A DNA stretch of 50,358 bases, taken from assembly GCA_013298185.1 (NCBI GenBank), contig JAAFJQ010000005.1, positions 1 to 50,358 on the forward strand, given 5' to 3'. Source of the DNA: Deinococcales bacterium. GTDB taxonomy: Bacteria > Deinococcota > Deinococci > Deinococcales > JAAFIG01. This document shows, piece after piece, positions 42,264 through 50,358 of the stretch. Under the pieces are notes generated by a model, which was given only the letters and a program-made list of their open reading frames with translations, was not told the origin of the DNA and searched no databases. Position 1 is the stretch's first letter, and the number at the start of each line of letters is the position of its first letter. The position numbers and the translations under genes were made by a program.

Positions 42264-43940
42264 CTACCGTGCCTTAAAGACCAAAGCATTCGGTACAGAG
42301 CGTCCGATTCTGCCTCCAACCGCGCCGCCCATCAGTGCCATTTGAGCGCTTGTGCCGCTGTCTAAGCGAATCGCATCACGCAGCCCCTGACTTAAGAGTA
42401 AACGAGCAAAATCTTCGGGTGTACCAAACTCGAGCATCGCAAGGACATAATGTTTGTCATCTGTGCCAATGCCAATTTGACGGGTGGGTCGCCAAATTTC
42501 AGTGTTTGGGTCAAAGCCTTCGGCTTGTGGATTGACAGCATACTGACCTGCTGCTATCAGGCGCGGTCCTGCCGCTAAGGCGTTGTTCACATCTTGCCAA
42601 GCTGGGTCGTTCCAAGTTAAGCCAACACTGGCTGGGTCGCCTAGGTTACGCTCGAGTTGCGGATTGGCTTTTGGGTTAAACGAAACTGTCAGTTGCCCTT
42701 GTTTGGGAACAAAGGCATCATCGCGGCGCTCGAGAATTTTGCCATTTGCAATAACAAAAGTGGTGAATCCCAAACCTCCGACTGGAACAAAACCATCGCC
42801 CAGAAAAAAAGTCAGATTTTGCGGATGCGGGCTTGGACGAATCTGATTGATGTTGGCAAGCGTAGCCCCGAGGGTCAGCACCAATCTGGCTCTGGGGATA
42901 CCAAAAACCGTGTTGTTGTCCAAGAATCCAATGGTCGCACGGTTGCCTCTGGAATAGGCATATAATGCGCCATTAAAAAGTAGATCCACGGGCTGCATAC
43001 TGGCAGGGTCAAAGTAACTCCCGTTGACCGCTGCCACAGCGCCACTGGCATACTCGAGGATGTTTTTTGCTCCTCCCCAAGGGGCGGTTTGCACTTCGGG
43101 GCGATACTGGCTGGTTTCAAGGCGCACCAAATGCAGTTTGCTTAGACCAACTGGCACAATGTCGTACGTTACGCCACTGGGTAAAGCCCCCGGAATCGGA
43201 ATGGGTTGCCCTAAGTCCGAGCTATCCAAATTCAAATCCTTGCCGATGCTGCTGACCTCGAGTTTGGTGGTGGTTGGTAGTTCCGCCTCGAGAATCGCAT
43301 CCAAGCCAGAGCGCAGCACCCGCACCCTCGAGAGGCTTTCAGAACCAACCGCTTGAAAACGAGCTTGGGTGGCGGTGTTGGGTAATTTAATTCTGATTTT
43401 CAGCGCGGTTTTCTCGAGAACAAAAAATTCGGTGGAACGAGCCAAGGACAAGGTCAATCGGCTCGAGCGACCTTTGCTGCTTCTGATTTCGAGGATTTGG
43501 TTTAACCCACCTGTAGGTAATCCACTTTCGGAGCGTATCACCAAACCAGATTCGGTTTTCTCAAAGTTAAACCCCAACGGGCGAAGGCATTTGATTGGCA
43601 CAAAAACTGTGCCATCCTTGGTGATCGGTGCATTCCAGCCTTGCAGCAGGTCTGTGTTATTGAAGATCCAACCTTTATCGGGTTGCCATTCAAGTTTGGC
43701 TTTGACCAAATCTTCTGCCTCGAGCTGCATTCGGATTTTGCCATCCAGTATTGAAGTTTGCACCGTAATCCCAAAACGCTCGAGCGTACCAAGCGGCACC
43801 CGTTCATCCAAGACATCTATGGCTTGTGCATCCAAATCCGCGCGGCTCTCGAGTGGTGGCTCGAGCGGCTGGTCGTTCAGTAAAATCGGTGTGGCATAAG
43901 CATGTGCCATAAAAACCAAGAAAACCAAAAAGTGTTTCAT
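42264..43940 (-). CDS. Exported phosphodiester glycosidase-like (NAGPA domain) protein
   Basis: 558 aa from ATG 43940 (MKHFLVFLVFMAHAYATP, a signal peptide). The TAAACT at 43949-43954 lies eight bases upstream; the longer ORF from 44066 lacks a signal at its N-terminus. The N-terminal third resembles copper amine oxidase N/stalk-like domains (GTVFVPIKCLRPLGFNF). The C-terminal half has the NAGPA/DUF2233 pattern (AAVNGSYFDPASMQPVDLL, LALAAGPRLIAAG-like, IRLDSGTSAQMALMGG). Such domains cleave phosphodiester-linked sugars or act in cell-surface polysaccharide metabolism. The exact substrate is unknown. Confidence 0.82.
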   Translation of the reverse strand: MKHFLVFLVFMAHAYATPILLNDQPLEPPLESRADLDAQAIDVLDERVPLGTLERFGITVQTSILDGKIRMQLEAEDLVKAKLEWQPDKGWIFNNTDLLQGWNAPITKDGTVFVPIKCLRPLGFNFEKTESGLVIRSESGLPTGGLNQILEIRSSKGRSSRLTLSLARSTEFFVLEKTALKIRIKLPNTATQARFQAVGSESLSRVRVLRSGLDAILEAELPTTTKLEVSSIGKDLNLDSSDLGQPIPIPGALPSGVTYDIVPVGLSKLHLVRLETSQYRPEVQTAPWGGAKNILEYASGAVAAVNGSYFDPASMQPVDLLFNGALYAYSRGNRATIGFLDNNTVFGIPRARLVLTLGATLANINQIRPSPHPQNLTFFLGDGFVPVGGLGFTTFVIANGKILERRDDAFVPKQGQLTVSFNPKANPQLERNLGDPASVGLTWNDPAWQDVNNALAAGPRLIAAGQYAVNPQAEGFDPNTEIWRPTRQIGIGTDDKHYVLAMLEFGTPEDFARLLLSQGLRDAIRLDSGTSAQMALMGGAVGGRIGRSVPNALVFKAR

Positions 43941-44040
43941 TGCTTTGTAGTTTACGGCTTTGTTGTTATTTACAAATGAGGTGATGGCAAAGGTTTTTCC
44001 GAACTGACGTTTGGATACAGCTTCTATCGGATAAATCAGT

Positions 44041-44682
44041 TTATTTGGTTGCCCAGTGCAGACCACGACGCATCATTTCTCTTGCTTCGGGGACATCAAA
44101 GTCTTTACGCACATGTCCCAGAGAACAAAAAAAGACTTTGCCTTTTCCCCAACGTCGTTTCCACACCACAGGCATGACCGTGCCAGCAATCCAATCATTG
44201 TACTCAGCCCCAAAGGTGGTGGTGGCAAGCACTTCGTTGCTGGGGTCGGTGTGCATGTAGTACTGCTCAGAAACCATTGTAAAATCAGATAACCCAGCCA
44301 CAATTGGGTCACTCGAGCAAATCTGAACAGTGTACGGAATAATGTTTCCTGGATGAGCCACCCATTGTCCGCCGACCATAAATTGGTACTCGGTGTTGTT
44401 GCGAAAAGCATCTGCCATGCCACCATGCCAACCAGCGTAACCCGCACCGTTTTTAATCGTCTCGAGCAACCCTTTTTCTTGTTCTGGGGTGATCGTACTC
44501 ATGGTGTAACACTGCACAATCAAATCTTGGGCGCTCATCAGTTTTGTGTCCAAATACGAATCCAACGAATCAGAGATCGTGACTTGATACCCTTCGCTTT
44601 GCAGAATCCCTGCAAATAAATCCACACAGGCTTTGGGTTCGTGTCCTTCCCAACCGCCCCAGACGAATAAAACGTTTTTCAT
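44041..44682 (-). CDS. ThuA-like domain protein (system 3)
   Basis: 213 aa. Class I glutamine-amidotransferase-like fold of the ThuA family: [21 protein letters not shown] (two adjacent pieces), [36 protein letters not shown]. ThuA and its partner ThuB were found in trehalose/sucrose use and are linked to keto-sugar chemistry; the reaction here is not established. It overlaps the oxidoreductase gene by 4 bp and is the last gene of the system 3 operon. Confidence 0.9.
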   Translation of the reverse strand: MKNVLFVWGGWEGHEPKACVDLFAGILQSEGYQVTISDSLDSYLDTKLMSAQDLIVQCYTMSTITPEQEKGLLETIKNGAGYAGWHGGMADAFRNNTEYQFMVGGQWVAHPGNIIPYTVQICSSDPIVAGLSDFTMVSEQYYMHTDPSNEVLATTTFGAEYNDWIAGTVMPVVWKRRWGKGKVFFCSLGHVRKDFDVPEAREMMRRGLHWATK

Positions 44683-45764
44683 AAAAACCTCGAGTCAGTG
44701 TTGAAGGCTTTGGGTTTGATGACACGGCTTTGTATTTCGATGTGTCTTTTCTGTTTGGCAGATTCAAGAATCCCGTGCATAATCTCGAGGACATGATAGC
44801 CCAATTCGCCGTTTGCACGGTGAGGTTCATTTTTTGTGATTGCATCTGCCATATCAATCACGCCAATTCCTCGACTGTTTTCGGCATGGTGGTGTTTGAG
44901 TATAATCTCTTTCCATGTCCCAGCCTTGAATAAGCGCACCGCTCCACCAAAGGTATTGGGGTCGGGCAGGCTCAAACTTCCTGCCGAGCCGTAAATCTCG
45001 AGATTAGGCAAGTTGGCAGCCTGAACATCAAAACTGGTGATCAGGCTGGCTTGTGTGCCATTTGTAAATTCAAGCAAAGCACTGATGTGCGTCGGTGTAT
45101 TGACGATTATTTTTTGTCCATGTTTAGGTTGACTGCTGATGATGCGTTCAGGAAAACTGACTCGAGCTTGCCCAGAAACCGATTTGACCGAACCAAGTAA
45201 TGCCACCAGCGCTGTTAAATAATACGGACCCATATCAAACAGCGGACCCGCCCCAGGTTGATAATAAAAATCTGGGTTCGGATGCCAAGATTCATGCCCT
45301 GGACAAGTCATAAAACCTGTGGCAGCCACAGGCACACCAATTTCACCCGCATCCACCAAGGCAAGACAAGTTTGTAGACCTGCACCCATGAAGGTATCAG
45401 GCGCACAACCAAGCCGCAAATTTTTTTCTCGAGCCAACTCGAGCATGGCTTGAGCATCGGTCAGGCTTTGCGCCAATGGCTTTTCGTTATAAACATGCTT
45501 ACCCGCATTTAAGGCTGCCAGTGCCACGAAAGCATGGGCATTTGGCGTGGTCAGATTGACAATGATTTCAATGCTCGGGTCTTGTAGCACCTGCTCGAGT
45601 GAACCGCCGTAGCTAAGGTTGTACTTTGCGGCGGTTTCTTTGGCTCGAGCCGTATCTAAATCAGCACAAGCCAGCACTTTGACGGTGGTTGCACGGGTTA
45701 AATTTGTTAAGTAAATATCGCTGATGTTGCCGCAACCGACAATGGCTATTGTTGTTGGATTCAT
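44679..45764 (-). CDS. Gfo/Idh/MocA family oxidoreductase (system 3)
   Basis: 361 aa. N-terminal Rossmann fold [14 protein letters not shown] binds NAD(P). EKPLAQSL is the family motif with the catalytic Lys, and [16 protein letters not shown] is the second conserved block. It oxidises or epimerises a sugar, often at C3. Paired with ThuA it resembles ThuB-ThuA units and suggests import followed by oxidation of a glycoside. It lies 13 bp after the permease gene. Confidence 0.92.
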   Translation of the reverse strand: MNPTTIAIVGCGNISDIYLTNLTRATTVKVLACADLDTARAKETAAKYNLSYGGSLEQVLQDPSIEIIVNLTTPNAHAFVALAALNAGKHVYNEKPLAQSLTDAQAMLELAREKNLRLGCAPDTFMGAGLQTCLALVDAGEIGVPVAATGFMTCPGHESWHPNPDFYYQPGAGPLFDMGPYYLTALVALLGSVKSVSGQARVSFPERIISSQPKHGQKIIVNTPTHISALLEFTNGTQASLITSFDVQAANLPNLEIYGSAGSLSLPDPNTFGGAVRLFKAGTWKEIILKHHHAENSRGIGVIDMADAITKNEPHRANGELGYHVLEIMHGILESAKQKRHIEIQSRVIKPKAFNTDSRFL

Positions 45765-45777
45765 GGTTTTCCTTTTT

Positions 45778-46602
45778 TTAGCCTTTCAAAGCTCCTGCCA
45801 TCATGCCTTTGATGATTCGTTCTTGTCCAAAGATGTAAACCACAATCATGGGTAAAGCTGTCATGGTCAGAACAGTCATAATCGCAGGTACATTCGCCGA
45901 GTATTGTCCTTGAAACTCCCAGATTGCAAGCGGCAAGGTGCGTTGATTTGGACTGGCAGTCAGGGTGAAAGCAAAGACAAATTCATTCCAAAGCATGACT
46001 GTGTTATAAATTCCCATGGATGCCATGCCAGGACTGGTCAGTGGTAAAATAATACTAAAGAAAGTCCGTGCCGGAGAGCAACCATCTACCCGAGCGGCAT
46101 CATCGAGTTCTCGAGGAATTTGACGCACAAATTCGGTCAGAATAAAAATGGTCAGTGGTAAACTAAACGCCACATACGGACCAATTAAAGCCCAAGGTGT
46201 GTCGTAAATACCTAGCCTTGTGGTCAGCGAATACACGGGAATCAGCGTGACATGAACCGGAACAGCTAAACCCGCCATGATTAATCCAAAAAGTGGCTTG
46301 GCAGGACGATACGGCAACCGCGCAAAAACAAAAGCTGCCATGGCACTCAGCAGCAAGATCAGGGTCACAGAAATCGAAACGACCAGCAGACTATTGAACA
46401 CATATCGAAAAAACCCACCGCTTAAAACAGCTTTGTAATTATCTATATTTGGACTGAGTGGCAATGCCCACACAGGGCGGGTGTACGTCTCGAGCGCGGT
46501 TTTGAAACTGCTCGAAACCATAAACCAAAACGGTAACAAAGTCAGCAGCAACCACACCAAAGCCAGTACCCAAATAAGCGGATGAATTTTAACTCGAGCC
46601 AC
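45778..46602 (-). CDS. ABC sugar transporter permease, MalG type (system 3)
   Basis: 274 aa, six predicted helices, EAA-type loop [22 protein letters not shown]. It starts at GTG 46602, one base after the MalF-type stop (TAATGTG), so the two are translationally coupled; GAGG lies about eight bases upstream. The substrate is undefined. Confidence 0.9.
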   Translation of the reverse strand: MARVKIHPLIWVLALVWLLLTLLPFWFMVSSSFKTALETYTRPVWALPLSPNIDNYKAVLSGGFFRYVFNSLLVVSISVTLILLLSAMAAFVFARLPYRPAKPLFGLIMAGLAVPVHVTLIPVYSLTTRLGIYDTPWALIGPYVAFSLPLTIFILTEFVRQIPRELDDAARVDGCSPARTFFSIILPLTSPGMASMGIYNTVMLWNEFVFAFTLTASPNQRTLPLAIWEFQGQYSANVPAIMTVLTMTALPMIVVYIFGQERIIKGMMAGALKG

Positions 46603-46603
46603 A

Positions 46604-47497
46604 TTAAACCTCGGTTTGGAAACGTTTTGTGAGGCTTAAAACCACACCTGAAATCAGCAGCACCACCAGAATCAATGCCACTGCCACAGTGCTGCCATAG
46701 CCAAAATTAAACGATGAAAAAGCTTGTTTGTACATGTACGTTGCCATCAATTCGGTAGACCCGCTCGGACCGCCGCCAGTCAGAACGTAAATTAAATCAA
46801 AATACCGTAAACTACCAATTAAGGAAAGTACCACGGCTGTACGAATCGTGCCTTGTAAAAGCGGTAAGGTGATACGCCAAAAGAACTGATTTTCAGTTGC
46901 ACCATCAATTAAAGCCGCATCGTGCAACTCGGCAGGCATCGAAGCCAATGCTGCTTGGAAAATCAGCATATGAAAAGGAATAAATTGCCAACAAATGACT
47001 GCCAGAACCGCATACAGCGCTAAACTTGGATCACCAAGCCAACTTTTGGCTAAATTATTCAGACCAACACCGTTCAAAACCGCGTTCAGTAAACCAAAAT
47101 TGGGATCGTAAATGTACTTGAATAAAAAACCAATGGCTACGCTCGAGACAAGCAATGGAATAAAATAAGCCAATTTCAAAAACCGCATTGCCCGCCCGCC
47201 CTTGTCAAGCATCAGGGCTAAAGCCAGCGCAATTGGCAACTGAATTAAGATCGAAAGCAACGCCAAAATCAAATTATTGCCCAATGCTTTCCAAAAAACC
47301 ATGTCCTGCAACAACCGCAACCAGTTGCTCCAACCAACGTACACCTGTGACTGCCCAAGCCCAGTCCATCGCGTGAAACTCAAACGCACTGACTCGAGAA
47401 TCGGATAGACCACAAAAACCAATAGAAGAAGCACCGTTGGAGCAAGAAAAACAATTGCAGTCAACGCATATTCATTTTTAGGTTTGACTCGAGTCAT
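46604..47497 (-). CDS. ABC sugar transporter permease, MalF type (system 3)
   Basis: 297 aa from ATG 47497 ([25 protein letters not shown]), which gives a normal short cytoplasmic N-terminus; the ORF extends to 47578 over the hairpin. EAA loop [22 protein letters not shown]. Minus-strand TATATT (47505-47510) lies seven bases before the ATG with no RBS, so a local leaderless promoter is possible in addition to read-through. Confidence 0.88.
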   Translation of the reverse strand: MTRVKPKNEYALTAIVFLAPTVLLLLVFVVYPILESVRLSFTRWTGLGQSQVYVGWSNWLRLLQDMVFWKALGNNLILALLSILIQLPIALALALMLDKGGRAMRFLKLAYFIPLLVSSVAIGFLFKYIYDPNFGLLNAVLNGVGLNNLAKSWLGDPSLALYAVLAVICWQFIPFHMLIFQAALASMPAELHDAALIDGATENQFFWRITLPLLQGTIRTAVVLSLIGSLRYFDLIYVLTGGGPSGSTELMATYMYKQAFSSFNFGYGSTVAVALILVVLLISGVVLSLTKRFQTEV

Positions 47498-47577
47498 AAG
47501 AAAAAATATAAATTTGCTTTGGCAACACAAGAGAATCTTGAATTGATTTGTGTAAGCACAAAAAACGTGACCTTCCA

Positions 47578-47621
47578 CGAACTCCCCGAGGCTGCCTTTT
47601 GGGTCAGGAAAGGGGAGTTCG
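47578..47621. terminator. Hairpin between binding protein and permease genes (system 3)
   Basis: CGAACTCCCC (47578-47587) pairs perfectly with GGGGAGTTCG (47612-47621) around 24 bases. It lies 15 bases after the binding-protein stop on the minus strand. The ACGAACT-CCCC...GGCTGCC sequence is related to 29311-29336 in the same position of system 1. Probable role: partial termination or 3'-end protection of the binding-protein mRNA. Confidence 0.8.
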
Positions 47622-47635
47622 TTAGGTATTTCAGA

Positions 47636-48904
47636 TTATTTTCCTGCGAGTCGTTTGGCGGTGTCTTCCATGATTTTTGCAGCTTGTTCAGGAGTCATGG
47701 TCAGTCCCATCAAGGCTTGGGTGGTGTCTTTGTGAGCTTCGCCAAGTTCAGGAGCAAGGTATTGGTCATACCAAAGTTGCGTACCTGGGGCGTTATTCAC
47801 CAGTTCAACAATGTTTTTTAAGTCTGGGTCAGTCGGCTTGAAGCTTTTCACAGGTGGGATTCGTCCGGCTGCACCGCGTTCAGTCACCGCTTGATCGTCA
47901 ATTAAAAACTTGATCATTTCAAAGGATTCTTTTTGGTGCTTGCAATTACTGGCAATGTGGTAATAATTATCGCCAACAGTGCCAACAACATTTCCAGCTG
48001 GCCCACCGGCTCGCATCGCAGGGAACGGGAAAATACCCACATTGGTGGCAAAAGCAGGGTTTTCGGAACGCATGATTGACGTACTCCAATTGCCCATCAA
48101 TTCCATCGCGGCTTTACCTGCGTACAACAAGCCTCGAGACTGACCACTGTCGTAATCTAAGCCGTTGAAGCCCTCGTTGAAATAGCCTGCTTTAACCCAG
48201 TCTTGGAGCATTTTACCAGCCCGAATAAAAACAGGATTTTGGAAACTGCCGCCATTAGCTCGAGTGGCGGCGTTAATAAAGGTTCTAGCACCACCCATGC
48301 GATCCACCAAGTACATAAAATACATTGAGCCAGTCCATTTGGTTTTATTGGCAAGCGAGAATGGCACAATCCCATTTTTCTTTAAGGTATTGGCAGTGCT
48401 GACCAGTTGTGCGATGGTTGCAGGTTCTTGTAGACCCAGTTTAGCGAACATCTGCTTGTTATAGTAAAAAATCGAAATCGAAACACCTTCAACTGGCACA
48501 CCGTAAATTTTGTTATTGAAGGTAATGGCGCTGAAACTGGCACTGAGGAAACGGTTCTTATAATTGTTTTCGTTCAGTAAACTGGTCAAATCAATGATCT
48601 GATTGGCTTTGACGTACTCAAACAACGGACCGCCACCCCAAGTGGCAAAAACACACGGACCTTGCCCAGCCCCCATTGCCACCTTAATTTTGGTTTTGTA
48701 GGCATCGTTTTGAATTGGCACAACTTGGACATTGACATCAGGGTTAGCTGCCATGTAGCGGTCTACTTGTTTTTTCACCAATGACAAACCAGGTTCACTG
48801 GATTGAATGTGCCAAAAGACAATTTCTTTTTTTTGTTGCGCTAAGACACTGGCTCCAGCCACCAAACCAAGAATTCCTAAACCAGCTAATAACTTATGGT
48901 TCAT
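47636..48904 (-). CDS. Sugar ABC transporter substrate-binding protein (system 3)
   Basis: 422 aa. Signal peptide [23 protein letters not shown] and a CUT1 family 1 binding domain (IVFWHIQSSEPGLSLVKKQVDRYM, two adjacent pieces; ISIFYYNKQMFAKLGL; NVVGTVGDNYYHIASNCKHQKES). A strong AGGAGG precedes ATG 48904, which overlaps the LacI stop by 4 bp. The ligand is unknown; a beta-glucan oligosaccharide is suggested only by the GH16 remnant upstream. Confidence 0.9.
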   Translation of the reverse strand: MNHKLLAGLGILGLVAGASVLAQQKKEIVFWHIQSSEPGLSLVKKQVDRYMAANPDVNVQVVPIQNDAYKTKIKVAMGAGQGPCVFATWGGGPLFEYVKANQIIDLTSLLNENNYKNRFLSASFSAITFNNKIYGVPVEGVSISIFYYNKQMFAKLGLQEPATIAQLVSTANTLKKNGIVPFSLANKTKWTGSMYFMYLVDRMGGARTFINAATRANGGSFQNPVFIRAGKMLQDWVKAGYFNEGFNGLDYDSGQSRGLLYAGKAAMELMGNWSTSIMRSENPAFATNVGIFPFPAMRAGGPAGNVVGTVGDNYYHIASNCKHQKESFEMIKFLIDDQAVTERGAAGRIPPVKSFKPTDPDLKNIVELVNNAPGTQLWYDQYLAPELGEAHKDTTQALMGLTMTPEQAAKIMEDTAKRLAGK

Positions 48905-49977
48905 ACTGACCTCCTGATGCGTTTCTTCGCACCTTGATTTGACTCGAGTCTCGAGTCAAACGAAAAACCTTGGCAAATGGCTGTAGAAGCCCGTAAAATA
49001 AGTTCTGTTGGTAAATGAATCCGCCCAGCCACAGGTTGTACGCCTGCAATCATTGAAGCCAGTAATTGCACTGCCGAAGCACCCATTTGATGCAAAGGTT
49101 GACGCACCGTGGTTAAAGCCGGATGAATCTGACTGGACATCGGAATATCATCAAACCCCAGCACCGAAATATCATGTGGGACGCGCAAACCACGTTCTTT
49201 AATGGCTTCGATAGCCCCAAATGCCGAGACATCATTGGCGGCAAAAATTGCAGTCGGCGGTTCAGGCAACTCGAGCAGTGCTGTGGTGGCTCGGAAACCA
49301 TCGGGTTGTCTAAATTCAGCGCATTGCACCAAAGCCGAATCAAAAAGAATCCCTGCGTTCAATAAGCCCTCACGGTAGCCCCTAAGGCGCTCCAACGAAC
49401 ACGCCACACCTGTCATTCCTTCGAGAAAACCAATTCGCCGGTGTCCTAATGCCACCAAATGTTCAATTGCCATTCGCGCTCCGGAATAATTATCCACAGC
49501 AATACATGGCAAATTCGTCACTGCCCCACGATGATCCACAATCACCACAGGCATACCAGACCTTGATAATGCCCCAAGCACATTCTCTGGATTTTGAGGC
49601 AACACCGCAAGAATTCCGTCAGCTAAACCATTGGTCAGTAACACTGCTCGGTCACGTTCATGTTTGATGTCACTCGAAGTGGTGTAAAGCAGCAAATCAA
49701 AACCCAGCAGGTTAGCCGCTTCGCCTGCGCCTGCTACGACCTCTCCGATGTACTGCGAAGCCAAGTCAGGCACAACCATGCCAAGGATATTCATGCGCCC
49801 ACCGACCAAACCTCGAGCCGAAAGGTTCGCTACATAACCAAGTGCTTGGGAAGCCATCAGAACCCGCTCTCGAGTCTCCTGTGCCACGCCAGAACGACCA
49901 TTGATGGCTCGAGAAGCTGTCATCAGGGATACGCCTGCGCGAGCAGCAACATCAGAAAGTGTTGGGATGACAGCCAT
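48901..49977 (-). CDS. LacI family repressor (system 3)
   Basis: 358 aa. [24 protein letters not shown]; hinge [13 protein letters not shown]; sugar-binding domain ([74 protein letters not shown]). It is the first gene of its operon, so it probably autoregulates through the operator at 50006-50019. AGGAG lies seven bases before ATG 49977. The last 20 residues are an unusual basic tail. Confidence 0.93.
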   Translation of the reverse strand: MAVIPTLSDVAARAGVSLMTASRAINGRSGVAQETRERVLMASQALGYVANLSARGLVGGRMNILGMVVPDLASQYIGEVVAGAGEAANLLGFDLLLYTTSSDIKHERDRAVLLTNGLADGILAVLPQNPENVLGALSRSGMPVVIVDHRGAVTNLPCIAVDNYSGARMAIEHLVALGHRRIGFLEGMTGVACSLERLRGYREGLLNAGILFDSALVQCAEFRQPDGFRATTALLELPEPPTAIFAANDVSAFGAIEAIKERGLRVPHDISVLGFDDIPMSSQIHPALTTVRQPLHQMGASAVQLLASMIAGVQPVAGRIHLPTELILRASTAICQGFSFDSRLESNQGAKKRIRRSV

Positions 49978-49997
49978 AAATTGCTCCTATGGATGTC

Positions 49998-50026
49998 AGT
50001 ATAATTGTTAGCGCTACCGATAGCAA
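49998..50026 (-). promoter_or_regulatory. Promoter with LacI-type operator in its spacer (system 3)
   Basis: Minus strand: -35 TTGCTA (50021-50026), 17-bp spacer, -10 TATACT (49998-50003). The spacer holds the palindrome core TAGCGCTA (50009-50016), typical of LacI/GalR operators. A further imperfect inverted repeat, TACCAA...TTGGTA, is at 50047-50066 and could bind another factor. Confidence 0.75.
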
Positions 50027-50158
50027 TAGATAATTGTAGTAAAAAATACCAATTGCAAATTTGGTAATCTCCCACAACCATACCAAGTTGAACTGCCGTG
50101 AACGTACTGTATGGATGAAAAGAGTACAGCCTAGTCAAGCAGAAAATCTCGAGTCAAA

Positions 50159-50338
50159 CTAATTTTTGCGATACACCCGCACATAATCCACCATGAGATT
50201 TGCCGGAAAAATCGTGGTCTTGTCTGGATTGCCTGCTCGTTCACCAAAAGCCAAACCAGATTGCCCTTGGATTCTTTGCATTCCCAACAATCCAAGAGCA
50301 ATCATAAACGCCATGCACATCAGTGATACTCGAGCCAT
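50159..50338 (-). pseudogene. Remnant of a GH16 beta-glucanase (signal peptide plus C-terminal tail)
   Basis: A 59-codon ORF from ATG 50338, with GAGGTG upstream. The N-terminus (MARVSLMCMAFMIALGLLGM) looks like a signal peptide. It then runs straight into GNPDKTTIFPANLMVDYVRVY, the standard C-terminal end of GH16 laminarinases/endoglucanases (consensus GNPD-TT-FP--M-VDYVRVY). The whole catalytic domain with the ExDxxE active site is missing, so an internal deletion is the simplest explanation. Its position before system 3 suggests that system once dealt with beta-glucan. Confidence 0.7.
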
Positions 50339-50358
50339 ACTGATTCACCTCGAGAGGG

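Noticed and set aside
1-50358. tRNA or rRNA genes
   Set aside because: No cloverleaf with a TTCRA T-loop box or rRNA-conserved stretch was seen by eye on either strand; a covariance-model scan would be decisive.

Overview
The window is about 50.4 kb of a bacterial chromosome with GC content near one half. No rRNA, tRNA, CRISPR array, transposase or phage gene was seen. Three traits point to the Deinococcota (Deinococcus-like). First, a glutaminyl-tRNA synthetase carries a C-terminal GatB/YqeY-type tail. Second, many genes have a TANNNT hexamer 6-8 nt before the start codon and no Shine-Dalgarno site, the leaderless promoter form described in Deinococcus. Third, there is a partial DUF3809-like gene. 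The species cannot be named. The palindrome CTCGAG is hugely over-represented: 31 copies in the first 4.8 kb, where about one is expected.

Layout. 1-5809 (minus) is a tightly packed operon: solute-binding protein, TelA family protein, lipoprotein fusing a solute-binding domain to a von Willebrand A domain, XpaC-like membrane protein, and two small genes. 6101-7000 is an orphan amino-acid-type binding protein with a 26-bp tandem repeat at each end. 7113-8639 encodes a cytochrome c / copper monooxygenase fusion. 8706-14102 is a four-gene pseudopilin operon; its large PilX-like member has a CXXCH motif, and the operon is nearly free of CTCGAG. 14122-25487 holds housekeeping and amino-acid genes (glnS, a Crp/Fnr regulator, ilvA, nagA, a HELGH protein, a lipoprotein, lysA, an aldehyde dehydrogenase).

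25515-50358 is dominated by carbohydrate uptake, with three ABC importers on the minus strand, none with an ATPase gene nearby. System 1 (25515-31554) has a DeoR regulator, binding protein, two permeases and a SIS-domain amino-sugar isomerase/deaminase, with a HTH/PIN toxin-antitoxin pair inside the operon. System 2 (31733-37791) has binding protein, permeases, a cytoplasmic GH32 beta-fructosidase and a LacI regulator, under a promoter whose spacer contains a LacI-type operator. System 3 (44041-50026) has LacI, binding protein, permeases, a Gfo/Idh/MocA oxidoreductase and ThuA; just upstream lies a 59-codon remnant of a GH16 beta-glucanase. Between systems 2 and 3 lie a PDZ/radical-SAM DUF512 protein, a PotD-like binding protein, an iron-sulfur (6-4) photolyase and a phosphodiester glycosidase-like protein.

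Regulatory themes: leaderless promoters for single genes; operators inside the -35/-10 spacer for both LacI systems; and a hairpin between the binding-protein gene and the first permease gene in all three ABC operons. Intergenic regions also carry dispersed non-coding repeats (polypurine inverted repeats and REP-like elements).
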